64,000 nucleotides of DNA. It comes from Parcubacteria group bacterium GW2011_GWA2_38_13b. GTDB lineage: Bacteria > Patescibacteriota > Minisyncoccia > GWA2-38-13b. The translations under genes were made by a program, and so were the position numbers. The DNA lies in NCBI GenBank assembly GCA_000992445.2, contig LBUF02000001.1:1-64000 (forward strand). The letters are read 5' to 3'. This document shows, one piece after another, positions 47,632 to 58,509 of this stretch (positions within the stretch are counted from its first letter, which is position 1; every line of letters begins with the position of its first letter). The notes below the pieces were generated by a model. It saw only the letters and a list, made by a program, of their open reading frames with translations, was not told the origin of the DNA and did not search any database.

Positions 47632-48663
47632 TTACCCCGTAAGTCCGATCACAACGCCGACAAAAGCCGTAACGCCGGCAATAATCCAAAAACGCATTGT
47701 GATTTTCGTCTCCGGCCAACCCACGGCTTCAAAATGATGATGAATTGGGGTGGAATAAAATAATTTTCTGCCCGTTATTTTCTTGTAAAAAAATTGAATA
47801 ATAACCGATAATGTTTCAATAAATAAAATTGACGCGATAAACGGCAAAAGCAAGGCCGTATTGGTAAGCATGGCGATAATTCCCAAAGCGATTCCCAAAG
47901 ACATTGAGCCGGTATCGCCCATAAAAAAACGAGCCGGATATATATTAAACCACAAAAACGCCAAAGTCGCTCCTATTACAATGCCGCAAAAAGCCGCCAA
48001 ATCGTATCTGCCCTGACTAAATGCTATAACGCCCAAAGATAAAAAAGCCACAAGTAAAACTCCCCCCAAAAGACCGTCCAAACCGTCGGTTTCATTGGCG
48101 GAAAAAGCGGTCGCGACGATAATAAAAATAAAAGTGGGAACATACCATAATCCTATATTAAAACTTCCTAAAAATGGCACGGAAATTAAATCCCAATCCA
48201 GTTTAAAATAAAACCACCAGGATCCCACCGCGGCAATTATTACATATAAAATTAATTTTCTCTTTACGCTCATTCCCCCGCCATTGGGACCTTTTTTGAA
48301 AATACCCAAAAGATCATCCCCTAAGCCGACAAAAGCGGCGAAAATCATAACCCCGATAGGAAGAAATGTTTCTCCTCTGTTTAAAAAATTCAAATCCCGA
48401 AGAACTATTATGTCAAATCTGGAGAACAACCAAAAAACAAAAGCCAAAACCAAAACTGTTCCCCAAATCAAAATACCGCCCATAGTCGGCGTTCCCTCTT
48501 TCTTTGAATGAAAATTGTGAAAAACCGGCTTATTGCTCCTTATCTGTTTCCCTAAATTATATTTATACAAAAAATGGGAAAGCAAAGGAGTAAAAGCCAT
48601 TGCCACGCAAAAACCGACTGTCGCTAAAATCAAAATTCTAGTTATCTCAAATGCCTGCATCAT
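47632..48663 (-). CDS. mraY: phospho-N-acetylmuramoyl-pentapeptide-transferase
   Basis: EGTPTMGGILIW, NETDGLDGLLGG, PARFFMGDTGSMSLG, TPIHHHFE. Confidence 0.96.
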   Translation of the reverse strand: MMQAFEITRILILATVGFCVAMAFTPLLSHFLYKYNLGKQIRSNKPVFHNFHSKKEGTPTMGGILIWGTVLVLAFVFWLFSRFDIIVLRDLNFLNRGETFLPIGVMIFAAFVGLGDDLLGIFKKGPNGGGMSVKRKLILYVIIAAVGSWWFYFKLDWDLISVPFLGSFNIGLWYVPTFIFIIVATAFSANETDGLDGLLGGVLLVAFLSLGVIAFSQGRYDLAAFCGIVIGATLAFLWFNIYPARFFMGDTGSMSLGIALGIIAMLTNTALLLPFIASILFIETLSVIIQFFYKKITGRKLFYSTPIHHHFEAVGWPETKITMRFWIIAGVTAFVGVVIGLTG

Positions 48664-48674
48664 ATAAATTTATT

Positions 48675-49688
48675 TTACCACAAATACGCCTTATGCACCC
48701 AATCAATCAAGGACCGGATCGCAGCAAATCTTTCGCTTGATCCGAGAATAATATAAATTATATTATCTTTTTTAATTGGGTCTTGCTGAATAATAATTAT
48801 ATTGCCCTTGGCGCCTTCGGTATAGCCGGTCTTACTGCCGACAATATCGTCAAGAAATGGAATAAGTTTATTGGTATTGATTAAATGATGATTGATCAGG
48901 CCGGTGGAATCTTTAACATCCGCAACGGGCATAACGGAAATGCGCCAAATTTCAGGATAAGCAACGGATATTTTCATTATTAAATTCGCCAAATTTTTAA
49001 CCGTGGAAAAATTATTTTCATCCTCAAGCCCCGTGGGCGTGGAAAAATGCGTATCGTCAAGCCCCCACTGGCCGGCTTTTTTATTCATTTTTTCTATAAA
49101 AAAATCGCGTGGCGTCTTTAAAATATTATTATCACCGCCGATGCGCGAACCAACCGCTTCGGCGATTACTTCCGCCGCGTCATTGCTTGAAGCAATCAGC
49201 ATAATTTTTAATAAATTAACAAAAGATAAACTTTCGCCGACAACCAAACCGCCGCTCTCGCCTTCAGCCATTATATGACTATACTTAACCGACGCTTCTT
49301 CATTTATATTATTGATACTGTCCAAAAGAACAACTGCTGTCATAAGTTTAGTCAAACTGGCAATGGGTCGTTGTTCATCAATATTTTCCTTAAATAAAAT
49401 TTTATTTTTGGCGGGAATTATGGCAACAGCCGCAACCGCGTCCAAAATCGGCTCTTCAATAATCCAATTGCGTATGGGTATATAGTCTGGATTATCTTTA
49501 GCCGAAGCAAAAAAAACATTTTCCATCACAGGAAGACGGGCTGGCGCGATTGAAGCGCTGAATAATTCATGGGATTCGACGTCTTTCCGCGGAAATTCCA
49601 AAACGCCCGTCAAAACAAGCGAGAGCAACGCGGCGCCTATTACGGCGGCAAAAAGCATTAAAATATTTTTATAAAAAAAGGCGGGCAA
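48675..49688 (-). CDS. dacA: D-alanyl-D-alanine carboxypeptidase
   Basis: RPIASLTKLMTAVV (SxxK), SSNDAAE, VGSKTGYTEGAKGN. Confidence 0.93.
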   Translation of the reverse strand: MPAFFYKNILMLFAAVIGAALLSLVLTGVLEFPRKDVESHELFSASIAPARLPVMENVFFASAKDNPDYIPIRNWIIEEPILDAVAAVAIIPAKNKILFKENIDEQRPIASLTKLMTAVVLLDSINNINEEASVKYSHIMAEGESGGLVVGESLSFVNLLKIMLIASSNDAAEVIAEAVGSRIGGDNNILKTPRDFFIEKMNKKAGQWGLDDTHFSTPTGLEDENNFSTVKNLANLIMKISVAYPEIWRISVMPVADVKDSTGLINHHLINTNKLIPFLDDIVGSKTGYTEGAKGNIIIIQQDPIKKDNIIYIILGSSERFAAIRSLIDWVHKAYLW

Positions 49689-49770
49689 TGGTTATATACT
49701 ATTTATTTATAATTTGATATTCTCAAAATTCTATATTCTTTCCCTTTTTCTTAATTCTTCGTTATTACAT

Positions 49771-50721
49771 TTATGAAATTTTCCGCTGCCGCGTTCTATT
49801 TTTTAAATATCGCTTAATGGCTTCTTTTGATGTTAACCAATTCCTGCCCTCTTTATGTGCTTCCAATTTTCCTTGTCTAGCAAGTAAATTTAAATACTTT
49901 GCAGAAAAAGAGGTATTTTTTGATACATCCGTCAATGTTATAAACTTTTCTTGTTTTTGGATCGCAGGCGTAAGATTTTTTAGATAAATATCAAGCGAGC
50001 GTTCTACGGATTGAGCAATAAATTTTACCAACGGTTCATATCCGCCACTATCTGCTTTGTCCAGTACATCATAATATTTTTTACGATCATTCTTTAATAT
50101 AATAACTAATGGGTAGCCAGCTTGCATAAGCAGTAAATTCATTGTTAGGCGCGCGGTTCTACCGTTGCCGTCAAAAAACGGATGAATATATACTAATTTG
50201 TGGTGTAATAAAGCGGAAAGTTCAACAATGTTCATTTTGCTTTTTTGTGAATTGAGCCAAATAATTAAATCACGCATTTTTTGCGGTACCTGTAATGCAT
50301 TCGGAGGAATATGTTTTGCTCTGCCAATAATAACATTAGCGTTTCTATATCTCCCAGCCCATTCTTTATCGGTTTCCCGTATAATAATCTGATGCAAATT
50401 TCGTATTAATATTTCAGAAGTGGTGTGTTTTTTATCTTTATCTATTAGATCATAAAGATATACTAAAGCAGTATGGTGGTCTTTTGCTTCCAAATGGTCT
50501 TTTAAGGGTTTACCTTTTACCGTAATTCCTTCATTGATAATCAAAAAAGTCTCTTTTAAAGTTAGAGAGTTTCCTTCAATCGCGTTTGAATTATAAGTCA
50601 TTTCTATCTGAAATTTTTCTCGTAGTTTTTGTACTGCCGATTTTGGCAGAGGACGAAGTTTATTAAGTTTGGATAGTTTTTCTTCCAAACGAGTTTTTAT
50701 GATTAGCGGCAGATAGGTCAT
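49771..50721 (-). CDS. Fic-family protein
   Basis: HPFFDGNGRTARL; TYNSNAIEGNSLTLKET. Confidence 0.95.
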   Translation of the reverse strand: MTYLPLIIKTRLEEKLSKLNKLRPLPKSAVQKLREKFQIEMTYNSNAIEGNSLTLKETFLIINEGITVKGKPLKDHLEAKDHHTALVYLYDLIDKDKKHTTSEILIRNLHQIIIRETDKEWAGRYRNANVIIGRAKHIPPNALQVPQKMRDLIIWLNSQKSKMNIVELSALLHHKLVYIHPFFDGNGRTARLTMNLLLMQAGYPLVIILKNDRKKYYDVLDKADSGGYEPLVKFIAQSVERSLDIYLKNLTPAIQKQEKFITLTDVSKNTSFSAKYLNLLARQGKLEAHKEGRNWLTSKEAIKRYLKNRTRQRKIS

Positions 50722-50838
50722 ACAAAATGCTTATTATGGTTTAGTTAATTATTTACAGTATACCATATTAAGAAAACGGCTCAACTTTTGCAAATTTCGC
50801 TTAATACTATTGATAAATTAGGTGCCGTGCGTTTGTTG

Positions 50839-51372
50839 TCATACCCGCGATAGATCACCCGCGGGGTGATATTTTTCATACTCCGGCAATTCTTTTATGT
50901 CTTTCAGCCCCAATTTTTTAAGAAAATCCGATGTTATGGAATATATGAAAGACCGGAAATCATTAGGATTATTATCTCTTTTTATAAGACCGCGTATCAA
51001 AAGATTTCTTAAAATAAAAGTGGAATTTACGCCCCGAATATCGTCAATCTGCGCCCGGCTGACAGGCCCCCTGTAAGCGATAATCGCCAATGTTTCCAAA
51101 GCCGCCTGCGACAAATCCTCCTGAATCTCGGATTTTACGAAATCGGACAAAAATTCCGCCGCGTCCGGAGAAGTCACCATTTCCGCGCCGCCCTCAAATT
51201 CCAAAATATTAACGCCGCGGCCTTCGTAATCCCGTTTCAATTCATTGATAATTTTCCGTAATTCAGCATCGTTTATTTTAACCCCCTTTTTGATTTTAGC
51301 AAAATCAACCGGCTCGCCGGAAAAGAAAAGTAATGCCTCAATAATATTTTTATTATCCAAAATCTTGTTCAT
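50839..51372 (-). CDS. scpB: segregation and condensation protein B
   Basis: ALETLAIIAYRGPVSRAQIDDIRGVNS. Confidence 0.95.
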   Translation of the reverse strand: MNKILDNKNIIEALLFFSGEPVDFAKIKKGVKINDAELRKIINELKRDYEGRGVNILEFEGGAEMVTSPDAAEFLSDFVKSEIQEDLSQAALETLAIIAYRGPVSRAQIDDIRGVNSTFILRNLLIRGLIKRDNNPNDFRSFIYSITSDFLKKLGLKDIKELPEYEKYHPAGDLSRV

Positions 51373-52089
51373 CTAAATTTTACTTATCGCGATTTCGCCG
51401 AAAACATCGCATTGTTCCGCTTTTATTATTTTCCGTTTCAAAAGATGAAGCAACGCCAAAAAAGCGACTATAATTTCCAAACGCGATGAACTTTCGTTCA
51501 AAAAACCGCTAAAATTTTTGACACTGCCTCTATTGATTTTTTCCGCGAGATCTTTGATTTTATCTTCCAATTTTATAAGTTCTCGCAATTCTTTTTGGGG
51601 CAAAACTTGCGGTTCGGTAAAAATTTCCTTGAATATCTTGTCAAAATATTTATGCAGAACATTCGCCGTCGCGTTGCGCGGCGGGAAAAAAATCGGCCGC
51701 AATTTTTTATCCGCGAGACGCGAAAAACTGATCGCTCCGCGCCTGTCCAATTCCTGAATTTTCTTGCCGAGCATTTTGACAATACGGTATTCTTCCAGAC
51801 GCCTTGCCAAATCATCGGCATCTTCCAAAACTCCTTCGTCAATTTCAAGAATCGGCAATAATGCCCTTGATTTTATTAAAATCAAGCTGGAAATTATAGA
51901 CAAAAAATTTGCCAATTCTTCGGGACAAACTTCTTTTATATCCTTAAAACAAGAAATGTATTGATCCGTCACTTCCGACAAAGAGACAACGGTAATTTCC
52001 ATATTCTTAGCTTCAATGAGCTGAAGAAGAAGATCCAATGGACCTTCAAATTGACTAATCTTAATATGATGATACGCGCTATTATCCAT
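51373..52089 (-). CDS. scpA: segregation and condensation protein A
   Basis: FEGPLDLLLQLIEAKNMEI; directly upstream of scpB. Confidence 0.95.
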   Translation of the reverse strand: MDNSAYHHIKISQFEGPLDLLLQLIEAKNMEITVVSLSEVTDQYISCFKDIKEVCPEELANFLSIISSLILIKSRALLPILEIDEGVLEDADDLARRLEEYRIVKMLGKKIQELDRRGAISFSRLADKKLRPIFFPPRNATANVLHKYFDKIFKEIFTEPQVLPQKELRELIKLEDKIKDLAEKINRGSVKNFSGFLNESSSRLEIIVAFLALLHLLKRKIIKAEQCDVFGEIAISKI

Positions 52090-52143
52090 TGAAAAATAAA
52101 CAAAAGTAAGTTAATATATTAAAAAATATCAATTGTAAATTTT

Positions 52144-53514
52144 ATGCTAATTCCTCCTTACAAAATAAAATCAGTTGAATCAATAAAAATAATTCCGCGC
52201 GCCGAACGCGAAAAAAAACTGCGCGAAGCCGGTTTTAATCCTTTTTTATTAAAAGCGCGCGATGTTTATATTGATCTCTTGACCGATTCCGGAACCGGCG
52301 CGATGTCGCAAGAACAATGGGCCGGTATGATGCTCGGCGATGAAAGTTATGCCGGCGCCAAAAGTTTCGAAAGAATGAAAAAATCAATAAAGGAAATTAT
52401 GGGGTTTGATTATATTTTACCGACACACCAAGGCAGGGCGGCGGAACATGTTTTAGACGCGATTCTGGTAAAAAATGGCGGCATCGTTCCCGGCAATAAA
52501 CATTTTGATACCACTAAAGCCCATATTGAATGGGCCAAAGGAAAAACCATTGACGTTACTATTTCGGAAGCCGATAATTCGTCTGAATATCATCCTTTTA
52601 AGGGAAACCTGGATATTAAAAAACTTGAAAAAATTATAGCGGAAAATAAAAAAAACATCAGTTATCTCCTTATAACTATAACATGCAACAGCGTCGGCGG
52701 GCAACCGGTTAGTTTAGCTAACATCAAAGCCGTTTCCACGCTCGCCAAGAAAAATAAATTACTTTTATTTTTTGACGCGGCGCGCTACGCGGAAAATGCT
52801 TATTTTATAAAAACGCGGGAAAAAAACTGCGCTCAAAAAACAATAAAAGAAATTATCAAAGAAATGATGGGCTGCGTTGACGGCGTTCTGATGAGCGCCA
52901 AAAAAGACGCCATCGTCAATATGGGCGGTTTTATCGCGGTGCGTTCAAAAACGCTTTACCAAAAACTTGTTCCCATAAGCATATTATTTGAGGGTTTTAC
53001 CAGTTATGGCGGAATGTCGGGGCATGACATTGAAGCGCTGGCGCAAGGACTTTACGAAGGAATAGAAGAAAATTATTTGGCGTATCGCGTCGGCCAAGTC
53101 GCCTATCTCGGCAAAGAATTAAAAAAACGCGGCGTTCCGGTTATTGAACCTTTCGGCGGTCACGCCGTTTACATTGATGCTAAAAAATTTCTGCCGCGTA
53201 TTCCGCAAGAACAATTTCCCGGACACTCTCTTTGCTGTGAGATTTATCTTGAAGGCGGAATCCGCGCCGTGGAAATCGGAACATTGCTGGCGGGCCGTGA
53301 TCCGGAAACGAAAAGAAATATTTATCCCGCGCTGGAACTCGTCCGGTTGACAATCCCGCGTCGCGTTTATTTCCAGGAACATATTGATTACGTTATTTCC
53401 GTGATTGAAAAGGTTTGGCAAAAACGCGACAAAATCAAAGGACTGAAATTAGTTTACGAACCGCCGATACTCCGGCATTTTCAGGCGCGGCTGGAACCGA
53501 TAAAGCATCATTAA
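52144..53514 (+). CDS. tryptophanase / tyrosine phenol-lyase family PLP beta-lyase
   Basis: DLLTDSGTGAMSQEQWAGMM, QGRAAE, MSAKKDAIVNMGG. Confidence 0.92.
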   Translation: MLIPPYKIKSVESIKIIPRAEREKKLREAGFNPFLLKARDVYIDLLTDSGTGAMSQEQWAGMMLGDESYAGAKSFERMKKSIKEIMGFDYILPTHQGRAAEHVLDAILVKNGGIVPGNKHFDTTKAHIEWAKGKTIDVTISEADNSSEYHPFKGNLDIKKLEKIIAENKKNISYLLITITCNSVGGQPVSLANIKAVSTLAKKNKLLLFFDAARYAENAYFIKTREKNCAQKTIKEIIKEMMGCVDGVLMSAKKDAIVNMGGFIAVRSKTLYQKLVPISILFEGFTSYGGMSGHDIEALAQGLYEGIEENYLAYRVGQVAYLGKELKKRGVPVIEPFGGHAVYIDAKKFLPRIPQEQFPGHSLCCEIYLEGGIRAVEIGTLLAGRDPETKRNIYPALELVRLTIPRRVYFQEHIDYVISVIEKVWQKRDKIKGLKLVYEPPILRHFQARLEPIKHH

Positions 53515-53563
53515 AAGCCGTAAAATAAAAAGGAACTGCTTTCCTTTATTTCACGGCTTACGA
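53514..53563 (+). terminator. hairpin after beta-lyase gene
   Basis: agccgtaaaataaaaaggaactgctttcctttatttcacggct. Confidence 0.7.
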
Positions 53564-53627
53564 TAAATTCCAGTGTCCTTAAACATACGAAAATAAAAAC
53601 TGATTAACGCCAGTTTTTTTTTCATTT

Positions 53628-54290
53628 TTAAGATAGGGGTAAAAAATACATTTTCTTTTTTTTATCAAACTTAAATCCCGACCTGCGAGCAGTAACATCA
53701 TACCTCATAAACATATTCTTGCTTCTTTCGCCTTCGGCGATATACCAACTGCTATTCTTCGCCCTTATGACATACGCGTTTTTAAATCCGTTGTCCTTTG
53801 CCCAATCAACGCAAATCTTCAAAAGCATTTTGGTCCAATGGAAATAACTTAAATCATTTTGTTCTCCCGACACTCCTTGAATTTGCTTTATAATAATAGA
53901 ATTTTCCAAACCACGATCAAGCCCCAAGTCAAATCCTATGCACGCCAAGGCTTTTTGTTTTATAAAAACTTTTTCTAACCCGGATTTCACCAAAATAAAA
54001 CTATACTTAGCGTCATGATAAATACCTTCAAAGTTGCCATATCCGCCGTTATTACTATACACCAAATATACCTCGTAATCGCTGAATTTTATTTTATTGT
54101 CCGGCTTTAGAAAATTCCGTAAATACGGATGCATATCAATATTATAAACTTTATATTTCTTTATGCTCTTAAAGAACTTGGCGCTGTAATCCTTTGGTAA
54201 TTTATATCCGCTCTTTTTCAAAAACATCCTCCTGAAAATATTTTTAAGAACATTCATACCAATCTCCTTGGGAAAATTCCCGAAATTCAA
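53628..54290 (-). CDS. hypothetical, possibly acetyltransferase-like
   Basis: 220 aa; no clear motif. Confidence 0.45.
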   Translation of the reverse strand: MNFGNFPKEIGMNVLKNIFRRMFLKKSGYKLPKDYSAKFFKSIKKYKVYNIDMHPYLRNFLKPDNKIKFSDYEVYLVYSNNGGYGNFEGIYHDAKYSFILVKSGLEKVFIKQKALACIGFDLGLDRGLENSIIIKQIQGVSGEQNDLSYFHWTKMLLKICVDWAKDNGFKNAYVIRAKNSSWYIAEGERSKNMFMRYDVTARRSGFKFDKKKKMYFLPLS

Positions 54291-54439
54291 TTGTCAACGA
54301 ACGATTATAATATAATAATATTTTTTATCGAAAAAGCAAGACACCATCCCCAATCTCAAGTTTCCATCTACACGGCAATTCAGGTTTTCATAAATACACA
54401 AAGTAAAACCGGCTAACGCCGATTTTACCCGTAAAAAAC

Positions 54440-54847
54440 TCATTTCTCCTCTTGTTCGATTTGGGGATTAAATTTTTTCGCAAAAAAATTCTTTATTTTT
54501 TCAATAATTTCAGCGACAGCATGGCTCGACTTCACGATATAATCATTTGCTCCAAGTTCCAGCCCCCTCTTTATATCCTCGTCTTCGCCAAGAAGAGTAA
54601 GGATGATGACCGGAATGTCTTTGGTGTCCGGTGATTTTTTTAATTCCTCAAGCACTTCAAAACCATATTTTTTCGGAAGAATAAGATCAAGCAACACAAG
54701 ATCGGGGTGCTCGGACCGCGCTAATGCCAAACCCGCCTCTCCGTCAAAAGCCTGCAACACCTTAAACCCCGCATCTGTAAGCTCGGCATAAAGAACTCTG
54801 GCAAGTATCTCGTCATCTTCAACTATTATAATTTTTATTTTATTCAT
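54440..54847 (-). CDS. response regulator receiver protein
   Basis: IIVEDDEILAR, DLVLLDLILPKKYGFEVL, GANDYIVKS. Confidence 0.94.
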   Translation of the reverse strand: MNKIKIIIVEDDEILARVLYAELTDAGFKVLQAFDGEAGLALARSEHPDLVLLDLILPKKYGFEVLEELKKSPDTKDIPVIILTLLGEDEDIKRGLELGANDYIVKSSHAVAEIIEKIKNFFAKKFNPQIEQEEK

Positions 54848-54859
54848 ATATTATTGATA

Positions 54860-56725
54860 CTATTTATGAGCAAACATCTTCAAGGGAATAAGCCCTACTT
54901 TTCCTTGAAGCGATTTTACCGCTAAAGGAAATTCTACATAAAATACGGCACCCCCTCCTTCGTTTGACTCATACCAAATTTTCCCTCCAAGAAGCTTAAC
55001 GGCTTCCCTGGCAATGTATAATCCAAGACCCGTGCCGTCCGGCTTCGCCATAACAGCATTTGATGCCCGAAAAAATTTCTCAAAAATACGCGTTTGCGCT
55101 TCTTTCGGTATGCCAATACCGGTGTCGCTGATCACCAAAAGCGCGGAATCTTCTTTGATTTTTAATACTATCTCGACCATTCCTCCTTTGGGAGTATAAT
55201 TAATCGCATTGGACAGAATATTCTGAAAAATATAATCGAATAAACTCTTGTCAATAATGGCAATCAATTTTTCCGGATGATTTGTAAAAACAGAAGTAAG
55301 TTTTTTCTTTTCAAAAAGCATACTGCATCCCCTCAAATCATTTTTAATAAATTCTACTAAATCAACCGACTCCGGCACAACGCCAACGCGCCCAGATTCA
55401 ATGCGCGAAATACTGAGCAAAAGTTCCACTAAAATATTCAGGCGATCTGCCGATAAACGAATATCCTTAAGATATTTACGCTGTTTCTCCGGAAGCTTTT
55501 CTTTTCTTAAAAAAAGATCAACCGTCCACGAAATACCGGTAAGGGGCGTGCGAAGCTGATGAGAAGCAAGGGAAACAAATTCCGATTTTAAACGATCGAG
55601 TTCTTTCTCCGTGGCAATATCACGAAAAATATTGATAGCTCCGATAATCTGATCGTTAAATATTATCGGCGACGCAGTAAACGCCACCGGAAATCGCGTC
55701 CCGTCTTTTCGAATATAATAATAAGCATCAGCGCTGGTAACGACATTTTTTTTACCGACGGTCAAAGTAACCGAAAACTCCCGCTTTTCGCGCGGCACAA
55801 GATCGCCTCTCTCGTCTTCACTGCCAAACGCTTCGTAAAATTTCTTGCCCAAGAATTCTCCGCTACCGCACCCAAACATATTTTCGGCTACACCATTCAT
55901 CATAATTATAGTGCCATCGCGATCTACGGCGATCAAACCATCGCCGATGCTTGATAAAATCGCATCATCCCTTGACTTGGCTTGGGATAAATTTTCTCTC
56001 TCCATTTGAAGATCCTCAAGGATATTTCTGGTAGCCACCCTGGCATCATCCAATTCTTTCTCCACTTGTTTATGATCGGTAATATCCTCCTCGGTCGCGA
56101 CAAATCCGATTAAATTATTATACTTATCGATCATTGGAGATATGTGCGCCAAAGTAAAATATTCTTCCTGATTTTTCCGCCTATTTTTCACTTCCCCGCA
56201 GAATACGTTCCGATCATACTTAATAGTTTGCCAAAGATTCTTATAAAACTCGCCAGACATAAGCGCACCCCATAATCTTGGCGTATTGCCCACCATTTCC
56301 TGAAAAGTATAACCGGTCATTTTTTCCGCGCCCTTATTGGCATAAAGTATCAATCCATTGCTATCGGTAATGATAATGTGATTACTGGACGATTCTATGG
56401 CTAATAAATATTTTTCAATATCTGCAGCAAAAAATTCCTTAAGCCTGCGCATTGTAATAAAAAAGAAAACCAAAGACACTGAAACGGTTAAAAAAACCAC
56501 GAATAAATCTATGATGCCGACAAACCAACCAATATCTTGCATTTTCGCGCTGTTCGAAGAAAGCGCATTGATGTTGATCGCAATTCTAAAAACGTAACTG
56601 ACATAAAAATGCATTACTACGACTATCAACAACGCTCCGGTGATAATAATCGGCAAAATTATGCTTAATATTTTCCTGATAGGATCAACCATTTTTAACG
56701 GGTAAATCGGGATAAAATTGCTCAA
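54860..56725 (-). CDS. PAS sensor histidine kinase
   Basis: Two PAS domains, SLASHQLRTPLTGI H-box, NILSNAINYTP, DTGIGIPKEAQ, GTGLGLYIAR. Confidence 0.95.
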   Translation of the reverse strand: MSNFIPIYPLKMVDPIRKILSIILPIIITGALLIVVVMHFYVSYVFRIAININALSSNSAKMQDIGWFVGIIDLFVVFLTVSVSLVFFFITMRRLKEFFAADIEKYLLAIESSSNHIIITDSNGLILYANKGAEKMTGYTFQEMVGNTPRLWGALMSGEFYKNLWQTIKYDRNVFCGEVKNRRKNQEEYFTLAHISPMIDKYNNLIGFVATEEDITDHKQVEKELDDARVATRNILEDLQMERENLSQAKSRDDAILSSIGDGLIAVDRDGTIIMMNGVAENMFGCGSGEFLGKKFYEAFGSEDERGDLVPREKREFSVTLTVGKKNVVTSADAYYYIRKDGTRFPVAFTASPIIFNDQIIGAINIFRDIATEKELDRLKSEFVSLASHQLRTPLTGISWTVDLFLRKEKLPEKQRKYLKDIRLSADRLNILVELLLSISRIESGRVGVVPESVDLVEFIKNDLRGCSMLFEKKKLTSVFTNHPEKLIAIIDKSLFDYIFQNILSNAINYTPKGGMVEIVLKIKEDSALLVISDTGIGIPKEAQTRIFEKFFRASNAVMAKPDGTGLGLYIAREAVKLLGGKIWYESNEGGGAVFYVEFPLAVKSLQGKVGLIPLKMFAHK

Positions 56726-57395
56726 ACACCATATCTTGCGAAGAAACTCCTTTTTCCGCCAAATATTTGCCGGTAAAATTCACAAAACCGCGCAGTCCGA
56801 TAATAAACCAAATTGCCTTATAACGAATATAACCGTTTACCACTTTTTTTAATGCTCTTTCCCGCAATGGACCGAAAATTTCGAACAACTTAAAACAGGG
56901 ATACGTCCTTTCCATCCGCTTAAGCTCATCAAGATATACCGCCTCCGATTTATTATTATTTGCATAAATCAGTATAATCCGCTGATTAGAATGAATTTCA
57001 TCGGCAAATCTGATAATACTTAAAAACGGCGTTACTCCAACTCCGCCAACCACAAAAATCAAAGGCAGCACATTGATTTTTGGAATACTCAACGACCCGT
57101 AAGGACCGGAAAAAACTACCCTTGCTCCCGGCAGCATTTCAACAAGAGTTTTCTTGTACCCGCTTTCACTTATTCTGAAAATTATATTTATTTCTCCTTT
57201 CTTATTTGGAGAAGAAACGATGGAAAACATCCGAGTATTACCCCTGGAATCGGAATATTTCATTTTCGGGATCATCAGCCAAATATATTGCCCCGCGATA
57301 AAACTAAAACTCGCAGGCACTTTAATTGCCGCCTCAAAGGTTCTTTCGGCGACTTTCTTCACGAAAATAATTGTTCCTTCATTGGATAAATTCAT
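56685..57395 (-). CDS. ferredoxin-NADP reductase-type FAD/NAD-binding protein (start moved from 57494 to MNLSNEG)
   Basis: RMFSIVSSP, FVVGGVGVTPFLSIIRF. Confidence 0.85.
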   Translation of the reverse strand: MNLSNEGTIIFVKKVAERTFEAAIKVPASFSFIAGQYIWLMIPKMKYSDSRGNTRMFSIVSSPNKKGEINIIFRISESGYKKTLVEMLPGARVVFSGPYGSLSIPKINVLPLIFVVGGVGVTPFLSIIRFADEIHSNQRIILIYANNNKSEAVYLDELKRMERTYPCFKLFEIFGPLRERALKKVVNGYIRYKAIWFIIGLRGFVNFTGKYLAEKGVSSQDMVFEQFYPDLPVKNG

Positions 57396-57417
57396 CTTGC
57401 CGTAAAATATTAAACAG

Positions 57418-58077
57418 CTACTTATTCCGGCCATTATGCGCCAAGTGTTTTCCGTTGCCATTGTCGCCTTTATTTCCATTGGCGCCGTTGCCATTTTTAA
57501 CCTTCTTCTTCAAATTTTTAATCTCATTCTTTAATTCCACCATTTTCAGTTCTCTCCCTATCATAGTTTTATTAATTTTTTCCAACTCTTCTATCCGGCC
57601 GGCAAGATCTTTTGTTTTTTCCAATATCGTTATTTCTAAAATTTTATTATATTCCATAAATCTTTCTTCAAGATCCTTCCTGGCGGTAATATCTTCAATG
57701 GCAAGAATTATTAATTGCGCCGAATCTATTTGTATCGCATTAAGAACCATTATTTTTTTTCCGATCATTTCAAAATTATGAATTACCTCGTAATTTCTCA
57801 CTATTTTTTTATCCGGTAAAATCTTTTTCATCAAATTCATCAACTCGGGAATATTCCATTGACCATTCCCCAAATCATAAACAAACAAGCCCTCGGTTTG
57901 TTCCGGTGAAAATAAAAAAGTTTTATAGAAAGTCCGGTTCGCCGAGATGATCCTAAAGTCGGCGTCAAGAATCAAAAACGACTCCCTGGCAACATCCGCC
58001 AATGCATCCATAAAAAACAAGGCATTACGCCTTGAATTATCATCTGCCATTATTTTTGATTCAAATTCTTTATTCAT
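57418..58077 (-). CDS. PAS-domain signalling protein lacking a kinase domain
   Basis: ESFLILDADFRIISANRTFYKTF, AIEDITARKDLEERF. Confidence 0.8.
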   Translation of the reverse strand: MNKEFESKIMADDNSRRNALFFMDALADVARESFLILDADFRIISANRTFYKTFLFSPEQTEGLFVYDLGNGQWNIPELMNLMKKILPDKKIVRNYEVIHNFEMIGKKIMVLNAIQIDSAQLIILAIEDITARKDLEERFMEYNKILEITILEKTKDLAGRIEELEKINKTMIGRELKMVELKNEIKNLKKKVKNGNGANGNKGDNGNGKHLAHNGRNK

Positions 58078-58509
58078 ATATTATTTTAATAATTATTTAT
58101 ATGAAATGCGCTTTTTAAGAAATCCGGAAGTAAAAAAAACACCGCTCAAATGACAGCGGTCTTCTTGTAATTACTAAAAGAATTGATATCAGACACAAAA
58201 TTATTTTCAATAAATAAAATCGCATACGCGCGCCGAACGCATAATCGCTTATTTTGAAAATATTCCGTAATTTTAAATAATTTCAGTATTTTCAATCTTG
58301 ATTGAAATAAAAAAATTAAAATACCAATATTATTTATTATAACACACTGATGTTTTTATGCCAGCAAACAACTTTCAGGGAAATAACGCCATAAATTTCC
58401 GAAATGCTTTTTCGCATTACGCAGTCTTGCCAAAACGATTTTTTTGTGTAAACTGAAATGAAATATCGTTTTTTGAAAAAATTAAAATAGGATAGAAAGG
58501 AGATTTTAG

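Noticed and set aside
57395-57494. Long N-terminus of the FNR-type ORF (start at 57494)
   Set aside because: It overlaps the PAS gene and gives a low-complexity leader; an internal Met (MNLSNEG) precedes the conserved domain.
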